This document shows, piece by piece, positions 40,427-49,329 of a DNA stretch of 64,000 nucleotides (the first letter of the stretch is position 1; every line of letters begins with the position of its first letter). A model generated the notes under the pieces. It saw only the letters and a list, made by a program, of their open reading frames with translations, made no database searches and was not told the DNA's origin. A program made the position numbers and the translations under genes. Origin of the DNA: Enterobacter asburiae (GTDB taxonomy: Bacteria; Pseudomonadota; Gammaproteobacteria; Enterobacterales; Enterobacteriaceae). Where the stretch lies: contig NZ_AP019632.1 in the NCBI RefSeq assembly GCF_007035645.1, forward strand, positions 2,356,001-2,420,000, given 5' to 3'.

Positions 40427-42703
40427 ATGGGAAGCAATTCTTCTTTTTCTGCCCGTAGAACGGCGCTGGCCATGGCCGTTGCGCTGTGTTGCGCCTGGCA
40501 ATCCCCTGTTTTCGCCCACGGCAGTGAGGCGCATATGGTCCCGATGGACAAAACGCTGCAGGACTTTGGTGCGGACGTTCAGTGGGATGATTACGCACAG
40601 ATGTTCACCATTGCGAAAGACGGTGCCTTTGTGAAGGTCAAGCCGGGCGCAAAAACCGCCATCGTCAACGGTAAAACCCTCAGGCTTCAGGTGCCGGTGG
40701 TGATGAAAGGCAAGAAAGCCTTTATTTCAGATACCTTCATCAACGATGTTTTCCAGTCCGGCCTTGACCAGACCTTCCAGGTTGAAAAACGCCCTCACCC
40801 GTTAAACGCGCTAACGGCGGACGAAATTAAGCAGGCCGTTGAGATTGTGAAAGCCTCTGCGGATTTTAAGCCGAATACCCGCTTTACCCAGATCGCCCTG
40901 GCAGAGCCTGAGAAAGCCAAAGTGTGGGACTTTGTGCTTAACGGTACGGCAGTGGATGCCCCGCGTCAGGCGAAGATCGTCATGCTTGATGGAAAGCACG
41001 TTATCGAAAGCGTAGTGGACCTGAAGGATAAAAAAATCCTGCGCTGGGAACCGGTAAAAGACGCGCACGGCATGGTGCTGCTGGATGATTTCACCGCGGT
41101 TCAGCAGATCATCAACGAAAGTACCGAGTTCGCCGAGGTGCTTAAAAAACACGGCATCACCGACCCGAAAAAAGTGATTACCACGCCGCTGACCGTCGGC
41201 TATTTCGACGGTAAAGACGGCCTGAAGCAGGAAGATCGCCTGCTGAAGGTGGTGAGCTATCTGGACGTGGGCGACGGCAACTACTGGGCGCACCCGATTG
41301 AAAACCTGGTCGCGGTTGTCGATCTTGAGCAGAAAAAGATCCAGAAGATTGAAGAAGGCGCCGTTGTTCCGGTTCCCATGACCCCGCGTCCCTATGATGG
41401 CCGCGACCGCATGGAGACGCCGAAAAAACCGCTCAACATCACTGAGCCGGAAGGCAAGAACTACACCATCACCGGGGATATGGTGCACTGGCAGAACTGG
41501 GATTTCCACCTGAGCCTGGACTCCCGCGTCGGCCCGATGATTTCAACCGTCACCTATAACGACAACGGCAAAAAGCGCCAGGTGATGTATCAGGGGTCAC
41601 TCGGCGGCATGATCGTCCCTTATGGCGATCCGGACGTGGGCTGGTACTTTAAAGCCTACCTCGACTCCGGCGACTACGGTATGGGCACCCTGACCTCACC
41701 GCTGGTGCGCGGTAAAGACGTGCCGTCCAACGCCGTGATGCTCAATGAAACTATCCCGGATTACACCGGCGCGCCGATGGAGATCCCGCGCGCGATCGCC
41801 ATTTTCGAACGCTACGCGGGGCCGGAATACAAACATCAGGAGATGGGCCAGCCGAACGTCAGCACCGAGCGCCGCGAGCTGGTGGTGCGCTGGGTGAGTA
41901 CCGTGGGCAACTACGATTACATCTTCGACTGGGTGTTCCATGAAAATGGCACCATCGGCATTGATGCCGGCGCAACGGGTATCGAAGCGGTGAAAGGCGT
42001 TCAGGCGAAAACCATGCACGACGCCACCGCCAAAGACGACACCAAATACGGCACGCTGATCGACCATAACGTTGTGGGCACCACGCACCAGCACATCTAC
42101 AACTTCCGTCTCGATATGGACGTGGACGGCATCAACAACAAGCTGGTGGCGATGGATCCAGAAGTGAAGCCGAATACCGCCGGGGGCCCGCGCACCAGCA
42201 CCATGCAGATCAATCAGTATGATATTGATACCGAGCAGCAGGCGGCGCAGAAATTCGACCCGGGCACCATTCGGCTGCTGAGCAACACCAGTAAAGAGAA
42301 CCGCATGGGCAACCCGGTCTCGTACCAGATTATCCCTTACGCGGGCGGTACGCACCCGGTGGCGACCGGCGCGAAATTTGCCCCGGACGAGTGGATTTAT
42401 CATCGCCTGAGCTTTATGGACAAACAGCTGTGGGTGACCCGTTACCATCCGGATGAGCTCTACCCGGAAGGAAAATTCCCGAACCGCTCCGTACACGACA
42501 CGGGCCTGGGACAGTACAGCAAGGATAACGAGTCGCTCAACGATCGGGATGACGTGGTCTGGATGACCACCGGCACCACCCACGTCGCCCGCGCGGAAGA
42601 GTGGCCGATTATGCCGACGGAATGGGTGCATACCCTGCTTAAACCGTGGAACTTCTTCGACGAGACGCCAACGCTCGGGAAAAAGAAAGACGAAAAGAAA
42701 TAA
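40427..42703 (+). CDS. tynA: TynA, periplasmic primary-amine (phenylethylamine) oxidase
   Basis: 758 residues from the ATG at 40427 with GAGG six bases upstream; earlier in-frame starts lie in or next to the ERIC. Signal peptide to about residue 30 (LAMAVALCCAWQSPVFAHG), N-terminal copper amine oxidase D1 domain, then N2/N3 and the large catalytic domain. The TPQ-forming tyrosine is in VSTVGNYDYIFDW, and copper ligands include the HQH of TTHQHIYNFRLDMDVDG. It oxidises phenylethylamine, tyramine and similar amines to aldehyde, H2O2 and ammonia. Confidence 0.96.
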   Translation: MGSNSSFSARRTALAMAVALCCAWQSPVFAHGSEAHMVPMDKTLQDFGADVQWDDYAQMFTIAKDGAFVKVKPGAKTAIVNGKTLRLQVPVVMKGKKAFISDTFINDVFQSGLDQTFQVEKRPHPLNALTADEIKQAVEIVKASADFKPNTRFTQIALAEPEKAKVWDFVLNGTAVDAPRQAKIVMLDGKHVIESVVDLKDKKILRWEPVKDAHGMVLLDDFTAVQQIINESTEFAEVLKKHGITDPKKVITTPLTVGYFDGKDGLKQEDRLLKVVSYLDVGDGNYWAHPIENLVAVVDLEQKKIQKIEEGAVVPVPMTPRPYDGRDRMETPKKPLNITEPEGKNYTITGDMVHWQNWDFHLSLDSRVGPMISTVTYNDNGKKRQVMYQGSLGGMIVPYGDPDVGWYFKAYLDSGDYGMGTLTSPLVRGKDVPSNAVMLNETIPDYTGAPMEIPRAIAIFERYAGPEYKHQEMGQPNVSTERRELVVRWVSTVGNYDYIFDWVFHENGTIGIDAGATGIEAVKGVQAKTMHDATAKDDTKYGTLIDHNVVGTTHQHIYNFRLDMDVDGINNKLVAMDPEVKPNTAGGPRTSTMQINQYDIDTEQQAAQKFDPGTIRLLSNTSKENRMGNPVSYQIIPYAGGTHPVATGAKFAPDEWIYHRLSFMDKQLWVTRYHPDELYPEGKFPNRSVHDTGLGQYSKDNESLNDRDDVVWMTTGTTHVARAEEWPIMPTEWVHTLLKPWNFFDETPTLGKKKDEKK

Positions 42704-42710
42704 ATAACGT

Positions 42711-42733
42711 ACCGGGCGCAATGCCCGGTTTTT
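42711..42733 (+). terminator. rho-independent terminator of tynA
   Basis: Stem ACCGGGC/GCCCGGT with a five-base loop followed by TTTTT, eight bases after the stop codon. Confidence 0.85.
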
Positions 42734-42871
42734 CATCCATTTACTTGCTGAATACCACTCCCCGATTATAGTTATTTCTACCTCATATATTTCCATTGCA
42801 TTTCTTGAACCACTTTCAGCCAGGACACGAAGTTTCCACGAACGACGTAATACATCACTGAGAGGTTTAGG

Positions 42872-44845
42872 ATGAAATTCAATTTGATCGTCAGGAGTCT
42901 TGCTCTGGCTGGACTTGTTATTTCCGTCAGTTCCGCGTATGCCGCAGACGCCCCGAAGGATGCCACGACTGCAACGCAACAAGCCAATAACGCCTTGTTT
43001 AATCAGCTTCCTTTCTCCGACAACACCGATTTTACGAACGCCCATAAAGGCTTTATTGCACCGATTCCTCAGGAAATTATCAAAGGGGAACAAGGGAATG
43101 TCATCTGGGATCCACAGCAATATTCATTTATTAAAGAAGGCGATAAAGCACCGGACTCCGTTAATCCCAGCTTATGGCGTCAATCTCAGCTGATTAATAT
43201 TAGCGGCCTGTTTGAAGTGACCGATGGCGTATATCAGATCCGAAATCTTGACCTGTCAAATATGACCATCATTGAAGGGAAAGAAGGTATTACCGTGGTT
43301 GACCCGCTGGTGTCGGCAGAAACGGCGAAGGTCGGGATGGATCTCTATTTTAAAAATCGCGGCAAGAAGCCTGTCGTCGCCGTTATTTATACCCACAGCC
43401 ACGTTGACCACTATGGCGGCGTGCGCGGCGTGGTGGATGAAGCCGACGTGAAGTCCGGCAAAGTGAAGGTCTACGCGCCAGCCGGGTTTATGGAAGCGGC
43501 CGTTGCCGAGAATATCATGGCGGGTAACGTGATGAGCCGCCGCGCCAGCTATATGTATGGCAACCTGCTGAAGCCCGATGCCAAAGGCCAGGTGGGTGCC
43601 GGTCTTGGGACAACGACCTCCGCCGGGACGGTCACGCTGATTGCCCCGACCAATATCATTGAGAAAGACGGGCAAAAAGAGGTTATCGACGGCCTGACCT
43701 ATGATTTTATGCTCGCACCGGGATCCGAAGCGCCATCGGAAATGCTCTGGTATATCGAAGAGAAAAAACTGATTGAATCCGCTGAGGACGTGACCCATAC
43801 CCTGCACAACACCTACTCGCTGCGCGGGGCCAAAATCCGCGAGCCGCTGCCGTGGTCGAAATACATCAACCAGGCGATTGTGCGCTGGGGTGACAAAGCT
43901 GAAATCATCATGGCGCAGCACCACTGGCCGACCTGGGGCAATGAAAACGTGGTCAAACTGCTGAAAAGCCAGCGCGATCTCTATCGTTACATCAACGACC
44001 AGACGCTGCGTATGGCCAACGAAGGGTTGACGCGCGACGAAATCGCCGCGAACTTCAAGCTCCCGGATTCACTGGCGCATACCTGGGCCAACCGCGGCTA
44101 TTACGGTTCGGTGAGCCATGACGTAAAAGCCACCTATGTGCTGTATCTGGGCTGGTTTGACGGCAACCCGGCGACGCTGGATGAACTGCCGCCAGAAGAA
44201 GGCGCGAAGAAATTCGTGGAGTATATGGGCGGCGCGGATGCCATCCTGAGCAAGGCGAAAACCGACTTCGACCAGGGTAACTACCGCTGGGTGGCGCAGG
44301 TAGTGAGCAAAGTGGTCTTTGCCGATCCGAACAACCAGGCGGCGCGCAACCTGGAAGCGGATGCGCTGGAACAGCTTGGCTATCAGGCTGAATCCGGCCC
44401 GTGGCGTAACTTCTACCTGACCGGCGCGCAGGAATTGCGTAACGGCGTGGTGAAAGGGCCAACGCCGAATACCGCCAGCCCGGATACGGTGCGCGCGATG
44501 ACGCCGGAGATGTTCTTTGACTATCTGGCTGTCCATATCAACGGACAAAAAGCGGGTGACGCCAAATCGGTGTTTAACATCGATCTGGGCAGCGATGGCG
44601 GGAAGTACAAACTCGAGCTGGAAAACGGCGTGCTGAACCACACGGCGAACGCGGAAGCAAAAGAGGCGGACGCGACGCTGACGCTTAACCGTGACACCCT
44701 GAATAAAATCATCCTCAAGGAGGTGACGCTGAAACAGGCTCAGGACAGCGGAAATATTAAAATTACTGGCGACAGCGCGAAACTTGATGCCATGCTTAGC
44801 TATATGGACAAGTTTGATTTCTGGTTTAACATTGTGACACCGTAA
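42872..44845 (+). CDS. periplasmic alkyl sulfatase, metallo-beta-lactamase fold (YjcS/SdsA1/BDS1 type)
   Basis: 657 residues with a signal peptide (LALAGLVISVSSAYAAD). The binuclear zinc motif is THSHVDHYGG (HSHVDH at 175-180), and further ligands are in ESAEDVTHTLHN and MAQHHWPTWGN. The central helical dimerisation domain includes RDLYRYINDQTLRMANEGL, and the C-terminal SCP-2-like domain ends in LSYMDKFDFWFNIV. It should release sulfate from primary alkyl sulfates such as SDS. GAGAGGTTTAGG lies before the ATG. In E. coli this gene is not located between tynA and feaB. Confidence 0.93.
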   Translation: MKFNLIVRSLALAGLVISVSSAYAADAPKDATTATQQANNALFNQLPFSDNTDFTNAHKGFIAPIPQEIIKGEQGNVIWDPQQYSFIKEGDKAPDSVNPSLWRQSQLINISGLFEVTDGVYQIRNLDLSNMTIIEGKEGITVVDPLVSAETAKVGMDLYFKNRGKKPVVAVIYTHSHVDHYGGVRGVVDEADVKSGKVKVYAPAGFMEAAVAENIMAGNVMSRRASYMYGNLLKPDAKGQVGAGLGTTTSAGTVTLIAPTNIIEKDGQKEVIDGLTYDFMLAPGSEAPSEMLWYIEEKKLIESAEDVTHTLHNTYSLRGAKIREPLPWSKYINQAIVRWGDKAEIIMAQHHWPTWGNENVVKLLKSQRDLYRYINDQTLRMANEGLTRDEIAANFKLPDSLAHTWANRGYYGSVSHDVKATYVLYLGWFDGNPATLDELPPEEGAKKFVEYMGGADAILSKAKTDFDQGNYRWVAQVVSKVVFADPNNQAARNLEADALEQLGYQAESGPWRNFYLTGAQELRNGVVKGPTPNTASPDTVRAMTPEMFFDYLAVHINGQKAGDAKSVFNIDLGSDGGKYKLELENGVLNHTANAEAKEADATLTLNRDTLNKIILKEVTLKQAQDSGNIKITGDSAKLDAMLSYMDKFDFWFNIVTP

Positions 44846-44856
44846 CGGTGCACGCA

Positions 44857-44879
44857 AAAGGGCGGTTCGTCCGCCCTTT
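44857..44879 (+). terminator. terminator of the alkyl sulfatase gene
   Basis: AAAGGGCGG-TTCGT-CCGCCCTTT, a perfect 9-bp stem, 11 bases after the stop, with a short T-rich end in the stem itself. Confidence 0.7.
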
Positions 44880-44918
44880 CCTGCTTCACGTGTTAGCCAG
44901 AAAGGGTAAAAAGCGTCA

Positions 44919-46025
44919 ATGGAAAAAAGAAAAAAACCGACACTTGAACGGGCAACCTGGCCAACGCGCCATGCTATGGTTATGCACGGGCTGGCGATGA
45001 ACCTGCCGTGGCTGGCCTTCGTGAATATCAGCTTCGCGGTGATGATTCTGCTGCGACACGTTTTGCTTAATACCAGCGATCCCCTGTATCCCCATTCGCC
45101 GCAGCTGACGAGAATAGTTGATGCCTCCATGCTCGGCATTATCATCCTCTCCGCCGCGCTGATCCTGATGGCCTGGCGGCGCATCGCCGGCATCAGCGTG
45201 GTGTTGTTTATCTGCAGCGCCATCTGGTCGGTCTCCTGCTTCTGGTTTATCACCCAGCTGCTGCTCCCGCACGTCTGGCCGCTGTGCGTCATTTTATTAC
45301 TCGCCGGCTTAACGGCGCTCTATTTTTATCCTGAAGGGCTACTCGCCTTTGTGCTCCCGCTCTGGATCACCCTGCCGGTAGCAAGCTGGATACGGAACGA
45401 TGGCCTCAACCTTCACTTCATTGTTATCTGGAGCGTCTTTACGCTGATCCTGATTTGCGGACGTTTCATCCTGCTGAGCTGGTTTGACGAGGCCTGGCGA
45501 CGTAACCAGCAAAATCAGCTATTGATCTCCAGGCTGGATGCGCTGGCGCATCAGGATCCATTAACCAAAACCGCCAATCGCCGGAAAATGGAAGTGGTGC
45601 TGGAGAACGCGGTTGAGCAGAAAAAAACCTTCTCGGTGATTATGCTGGATATCGACTATTTCAAACGCTACAACGACACCTACGGGCACCAGGCGGGTGA
45701 CGACTGCCTGACCCGCGTGGCGCGGGTGCTAAAGCAGTCGGTGCGCACGCCTGACGATGTGGTGTCACGCTACGGCGGCGAGGAGTTCGTGGTGATCCTG
45801 TTTAACTGTCCGGAAAACATTGCGGAAAAGGTGGCCTTACGCATTCAGGACGGCCTGCGTACAGAAGCTATACCGCACAGTGCGTCAACCGTTAGCGATC
45901 GTGTCACCGTGAGCATGGGGATTGCGAGCATGGCGGAGGGGTTAGCAGGCACCGAGATCATCGCCCGCGCCGATGCGGCGCTGTATCGGGCGAAAGAGGC
46001 CGGGCGGGATCGGTGGTCGCTGTAA
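44919..46025 (+). CDS. membrane-bound diguanylate cyclase (GGDEF)
   Basis: 368 residues. The N-terminal about 195 residues hold six hydrophobic helices (from LAFVNISFAVMILLRHVLL to FTLILICGRFILLSWF), a MASE-like sensor. The GGDEF domain follows: DALAHQDPLTKTANRRKMEVVLE, IMLDIDYFKRYNDTYGHQAGDDCLTRVARVL, and the active site SRYGGEEFVVIL. Just before it, RTPDD does not place R and D at the exact RxxD inhibitory-site spacing, so product feedback may be weak. It makes c-di-GMP; the membrane signal is unknown. Confidence 0.92.
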   Translation: MEKRKKPTLERATWPTRHAMVMHGLAMNLPWLAFVNISFAVMILLRHVLLNTSDPLYPHSPQLTRIVDASMLGIIILSAALILMAWRRIAGISVVLFICSAIWSVSCFWFITQLLLPHVWPLCVILLLAGLTALYFYPEGLLAFVLPLWITLPVASWIRNDGLNLHFIVIWSVFTLILICGRFILLSWFDEAWRRNQQNQLLISRLDALAHQDPLTKTANRRKMEVVLENAVEQKKTFSVIMLDIDYFKRYNDTYGHQAGDDCLTRVARVLKQSVRTPDDVVSRYGGEEFVVILFNCPENIAEKVALRIQDGLRTEAIPHSASTVSDRVTVSMGIASMAEGLAGTEIIARADAALYRAKEAGRDRWSL

Positions 46026-46029
46026 ACAT

Positions 46030-46057
46030 GTCGGGTGGCGGCTACGGCTTACCCGAC
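46030..46057. repeat. REP-like palindrome (copy 2)
   Basis: GTCGGGT and ACCCGAC arms around GGCGGCTA; it starts four bases after the cyclase stop and is in reverse orientation to the copy at 3157-3184. Confidence 0.7.
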
Positions 46058-46086
46058 CTACAAAATTCGCCCGGTGCAGCCTGATG

Positions 46087-46118
46087 CCCTCACCCTGACC
46101 CTCTCCCACGGGAGAGGG
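46087..46118. repeat. dispersed CCCTCACCC..CCTCTCCC palindromic repeat (copy 3)
   Basis: CCCTCACCCTGACCCTCTCC followed by CACGGGAGAGGG, directly downstream of the REP-like element. Confidence 0.7.
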
Positions 46119-46125
46119 AACAAAC

Positions 46126-46158
46126 ACAAAAAAGGCAACCTCCAGGTTGCCTTTTGCT
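46126..46158. terminator. bidirectional terminator between the cyclase and feaB genes
   Basis: A-rich tract, then GGCAACCT-CC-AGGTTGCC and CTTTTGCTTTT. The A and T flanks allow function on both strands; the feaB stop is just beyond at 46163. Confidence 0.8.
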
Positions 46159-46162
46159 TTTA

Positions 46163-47662
46163 CTAGTAGCGCACGCACACCGATTTGGTTTCACACCAGC
46201 CGTCCAGCCAGTCCGGACCAAAGTCACGTCCGGTGCCGGACTGCTTCATGCCGCCGAACGGCAGGTTGGCGTCAATCAGCGTATGGCTGTTCACCCAGAC
46301 GGTGCCCGCCTGCAGCCGGTCGGTATATTCCAGCGCCTTGCTGATATTCTGCGTCCAGACGCTGGCCGTCAGGCCATACTCGCTGTCGTTTGCCAGCTGG
46401 AGCGCCTCTTCTCCGTCGGCGACGCGCACCAGGTTGACCACCGGGCCAAACACCTCTTCACGGGTCAGGCGCAGTGAGGCATCCGGGTTCACCACCAGCG
46501 TAGGCGAAACGTAATAGCCTTTGCCTTCCGGCCCCCGGTTACCGACGATCAGCTCCGCGTTGCGCGACTTCGCTTCATCAAGGAAGGTCTGCACCTTGTC
46601 GCAGTGCGCGCGCGACACCAGCGGGTTGATAAACGCCTCCGGCGACATGCCCGGCCCGACGCTCAGGGATTTCACCGCCTGCTCAAACCCGCTGACCAGC
46701 GTGTCAAACAGCGGCGCTTCAATATAGATGCGCGAGCTCGCCGCGCACACCTGCCCCTGGTTCAGGAAGCTGCCGGTCATCAGGCCTTCGATCACCCACG
46801 CCGGGTCTGCGTCTTTTAGTACGATGGCCGGGTTTTTCCCGCCCAGCTCCAGAGTCACCCCTGTTAGCGTGTCCGCCGCCGTGCGGGCAATTTGCTTACC
46901 CGTCGCCGTTGAGCCGGTAAAGCTCACCTTTGCAATATGCGGATGCGAGGTCAGCGCTGCGCCGCACACCGCGCCGCTCCCGGTCACCACGTTGAACACT
47001 CCGTCCGGAATGCCCGCTTCGCTTGCCAGTTCCGCCACGCGCAGCATGGTCAGCGGCGTGGTCTCTGACGGCTTGATGACAATAGAGCAGCCCGCGGCAA
47101 GCGCAGGCATCACTTTCCACATCCCGATCATCAGCGGGAAGTTCCAGGGCACAATCCCGGCCACCACGCCAACCGGCTCCTTACGCGTCCACGCCTGATA
47201 GCGGGCGCCCTGCGGCAGCGGGATGGAAAGGTCGAGAGTCTTACCCGAAATTTTGGTGGTCAGCCCGGCGGTATAGCGCATCCAGTTCAGGGTGCAGCCG
47301 ACTTCAAACATGCGGGAAATGTTGATGGATTTGCCCTGCTCCAGCGTTTCAAGCTGGGCCAGCTCCTCGCTGTGCTGTTCGACCAGATCGGCGAAATGAA
47401 GCAGGATCCGCTCGCGCTCCGCCGGCAGTTTTCCGGCCCAGCTGCGGGCGACAAACGCGCGCCAGCCGGACATGACGGCACGATCAACGTCATCGACGCT
47501 GGCATCGGCAGTCGAGGCAATGACCTCGCCCGTGGCCGGGTTGAAGACGTTCAGCCGTTTTTCACTGTCCGACGCGGCCTGACGCCCTTCAATCCACAGG
47601 CCATGCTGTCGGTCTAAAAATTGTTGTACGGCAGGCTGAATGGCCACCTGTGATTCAGACAT
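46163..47662 (-). CDS. feaB: FeaB, phenylacetaldehyde dehydrogenase
   Basis: 499 residues from the ATG at 47662 with AAGGAGT upstream; the open frame to 47698 lacks such a signal. Aldehyde dehydrogenase motifs: [39 protein letters not shown], the general base in [11 protein letters not shown] and the catalytic cysteine in [15 protein letters not shown]. It oxidises phenylacetaldehyde from TynA to phenylacetate with NAD+. Divergent from feaR, with a FeaR-type site upstream. Confidence 0.96.
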   Translation of the reverse strand: MSESQVAIQPAVQQFLDRQHGLWIEGRQAASDSEKRLNVFNPATGEVIASTADASVDDVDRAVMSGWRAFVARSWAGKLPAERERILLHFADLVEQHSEELAQLETLEQGKSINISRMFEVGCTLNWMRYTAGLTTKISGKTLDLSIPLPQGARYQAWTRKEPVGVVAGIVPWNFPLMIGMWKVMPALAAGCSIVIKPSETTPLTMLRVAELASEAGIPDGVFNVVTGSGAVCGAALTSHPHIAKVSFTGSTATGKQIARTAADTLTGVTLELGGKNPAIVLKDADPAWVIEGLMTGSFLNQGQVCAASSRIYIEAPLFDTLVSGFEQAVKSLSVGPGMSPEAFINPLVSRAHCDKVQTFLDEAKSRNAELIVGNRGPEGKGYYVSPTLVVNPDASLRLTREEVFGPVVNLVRVADGEEALQLANDSEYGLTASVWTQNISKALEYTDRLQAGTVWVNSHTLIDANLPFGGMKQSGTGRDFGPDWLDGWCETKSVCVRY

Positions 47663-47748
47663 AGGATACTCCTTCGTTATTCTTCGCAGGGTGTCCATCC
47701 AGTCTAAGTGGGGTTTTGCGTTCGCGCTTTTGTCTCTGTGACATTCGC

Positions 47749-47764
47749 TTTGCCACCTGTGACA
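47749..47764 (-). promoter_or_regulatory. candidate FeaR site for feaB (TGTCA-N8-AAA)
   Basis: On the minus strand TGTCA-CAGGTGGC-AAA, matching the TGNCA-N8-AAA pattern also present before tynA (40195-40210). About 90 bases before the feaB start. A second TGTCA lies about 16 bases downstream on the same strand. Confidence 0.55.
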
Positions 47765-47903
47765 GGCTCCGCAAATCGCGATAATTGCCGCTTATATCGC
47801 TGTTACCGGTGAGTGTTCTTTCCTATAGTCAGCCTCATAGCTCTGACAAAATGCAACACAAATGCAACAATGCGAAAACGTTGACGGTGCAGTGAGAGAA
47901 ACG

Positions 47904-48812
47904 ATGGCGTGTGCAAGCGAGCAGGAACAGTATCAGCAGTGGCTGGCGCAAATTAACCAGGTTTGCGGGCGTTTTAACGCGCAGCCCACCGGGGGGAAAT
48001 TCTTCGGCGAGCTGGAGACCAGCTATGCGCGCAGCCTGAAGCTCAGCACCGTGACCGCAGGCGGCGTCAACCTGTTCCGCTCCCGTCAGGAGATCGCTCA
48101 GAGTAATGATGCCTGGTTCTATACCGTGTTCCAGCTCGAAGGCAGCGCGGAAATTGAGCAGGATGACCGTCGCGCGCTGCTCAGAACCGGTGATATCACG
48201 CTGATTGACGCGTCACGTCCCTGCTCGATCAACTGGCGGGAAAAATCCCGCCAGATTTCGCTGCTGGTTCCTCGTCAGATTATTGAGCAGCAGTGTCGTT
48301 TCCAGGAGATAAGCTGCGCGACCGCCCTTTCCCGCACCTTGCCCACGGTACAGCTGAGCCATCGCCTGCTGATGGAGAGCATGAGCAATGCCGACCTGAG
48401 TGACCGGGAGAGCGAAGCGGCGCTCGAGGCGATGATCTGCCTGCTGCGCCCCGCTTTCCAGCAGCGTGAAATCATTCAGCCGCGCAAGGAGCGCCAGTTC
48501 CAGCATGTGGTGGCGCTGATTGACGATCATATTCAGTCTGAATCGCTGCGCCCGGAATGGATTGCCGCCGAGAGCGGTATGTCCGTGCGCAGCCTTTACC
48601 GCATGTTTGCCGAGAAGGGGCTGGTGGTGGCGCAGTACATCAAAAACCGTCGTCTGGATCTCTGCGCGCAGGCACTGCAATCTACCGGTGATGATGAAAA
48701 GCTGGCGGGCATTGGCTACAGCTGGGGGTTCACCGACCATAGCCATTTTTCAACGGCGTTTAAGCAGCGTTTTGGCGTCTCGCCGGGTGAATACCGCAGG
48801 CGCTACCGCTAA
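47904..48812 (+). CDS. feaR: FeaR, AraC-family activator of tynA and feaB
   Basis: 302 residues if started at ATG 47904 (GAGAGAAACG upstream), close to the E. coli length; ATGs from 47862 are in frame but unlikely. The N-terminal cupin-like sensor has DAWFYTVFQLEGSAEIEQDDRRALLRTGDITLIDASRPCSINW. The C-terminal AraC DNA-binding domain has ESGMSVRSLYRMFAEKGLVVAQYIKNRRLDLC and GIGYSWGFTDHSHFSTAFKQRFGVSPGEYRRRYR. It activates aromatic amine catabolism in response to the aldehyde product. Its stop abuts the convergent ydbL stop. Confidence 0.95.
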   Translation: MACASEQEQYQQWLAQINQVCGRFNAQPTGGKFFGELETSYARSLKLSTVTAGGVNLFRSRQEIAQSNDAWFYTVFQLEGSAEIEQDDRRALLRTGDITLIDASRPCSINWREKSRQISLLVPRQIIEQQCRFQEISCATALSRTLPTVQLSHRLLMESMSNADLSDRESEAALEAMICLLRPAFQQREIIQPRKERQFQHVVALIDDHIQSESLRPEWIAAESGMSVRSLYRMFAEKGLVVAQYIKNRRLDLCAQALQSTGDDEKLAGIGYSWGFTDHSHFSTAFKQRFGVSPGEYRRRYR

Positions 48813-49130
48813 CTACTTTTTGAGCCATTTTCCGTTAATGCCCTTCACGTATTCGCCCGGCTGCGCGCGGGCAACCAGTTTCTGACCGGCCATTTTAGCC
48901 ACTTCATCAACCGGCAAATTATTGCTGTCGGCCAGCTTCTGGTAGTTTTCCGCGCGCGCCGCATTGATACGATTGACCAGCGCCAGCGTTTCCGCGTCCT
49001 GTTGAATCGGGGCAAGATAGCCGCTGAGGGTTTCCCCCACGCGCCCCTGCGCCCGGGCATCGTTTAAGGTCAGCGCAGCCGCCTGCACGTTCATCCCCAG
49101 CGCCAGTAAAATGAGAGCTAATCGTTTCAT
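48813..49130 (-). CDS. ydbL: YdbL family periplasmic protein (DUF1318)
   Basis: 105 residues. Signal peptide LALILLALGMNVQAAA, then the DUF1318 core LTLNDARAQGRVGETLSGYLAPIQQDAETLALVNRINAARAENYQKLADSNNLPVDEVAKMAGQKLVARAQPGEY. In E. coli YdbL works with YnbE as an accessory of the AsmA-like protein YdbH. It is the last gene of ydbH-ynbE-ydbL; seven bases after ynbE. The gene directly abuts feaR with no intergenic base. Confidence 0.93.
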   Translation of the reverse strand: MKRLALILLALGMNVQAAALTLNDARAQGRVGETLSGYLAPIQQDAETLALVNRINAARAENYQKLADSNNLPVDEVAKMAGQKLVARAQPGEYVKGINGKWLKK

Positions 49131-49137
49131 GGCATCC

Positions 49138-49329
49138 TCAGAACAGATCGCTGCGCGATTTCAGCAGGGTTTCAACGTCTTTATCGACCTTAATGTGGAT
49201 CTCATGTTCGATTTTGACATTCATATTGATCGTAATCGGCTCCTTTGGCGCAGCGACTTCAATGCGCGGCGTACAGCCGGTCAGTAGCGCGGCAACGGCA
49301 ACGGTGAGCACACCAGCCATCTTTTTCAT
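49138..49329 (-). CDS. ynbE: YnbE, small outer-membrane lipoprotein
   Basis: 63 residues with a lipobox (LLTGC) at about residues 15-19 and the conserved tail TPRIEVAAPKEPITINMNVKIEHEIHIKVDKDVETLLKSRSDLF, almost identical in pattern to E. coli YnbE. In E. coli it interacts with YdbH at the outer membrane by beta-strand stacking. The start overlaps the ydbH stop by four bases (ATGA). Confidence 0.93.
   Translation of the reverse strand: MKKMAGVLTVAVAALLTGCTPRIEVAAPKEPITINMNVKIEHEIHIKVDKDVETLLKSRSDLF

Noticed and set aside
41696..43120. 474-codon minus-strand open frame across tynA and the sulfatase gene start
   Set aside because: Antisense to well-identified genes on both sides; His/Arg/Val-rich translation typical of a shadow frame.
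44069..45292. 407-codon minus-strand open frame spanning the sulfatase and cyclase genes
   Set aside because: It crosses a terminator and two coding genes on the opposite strand; no recognisable domain.
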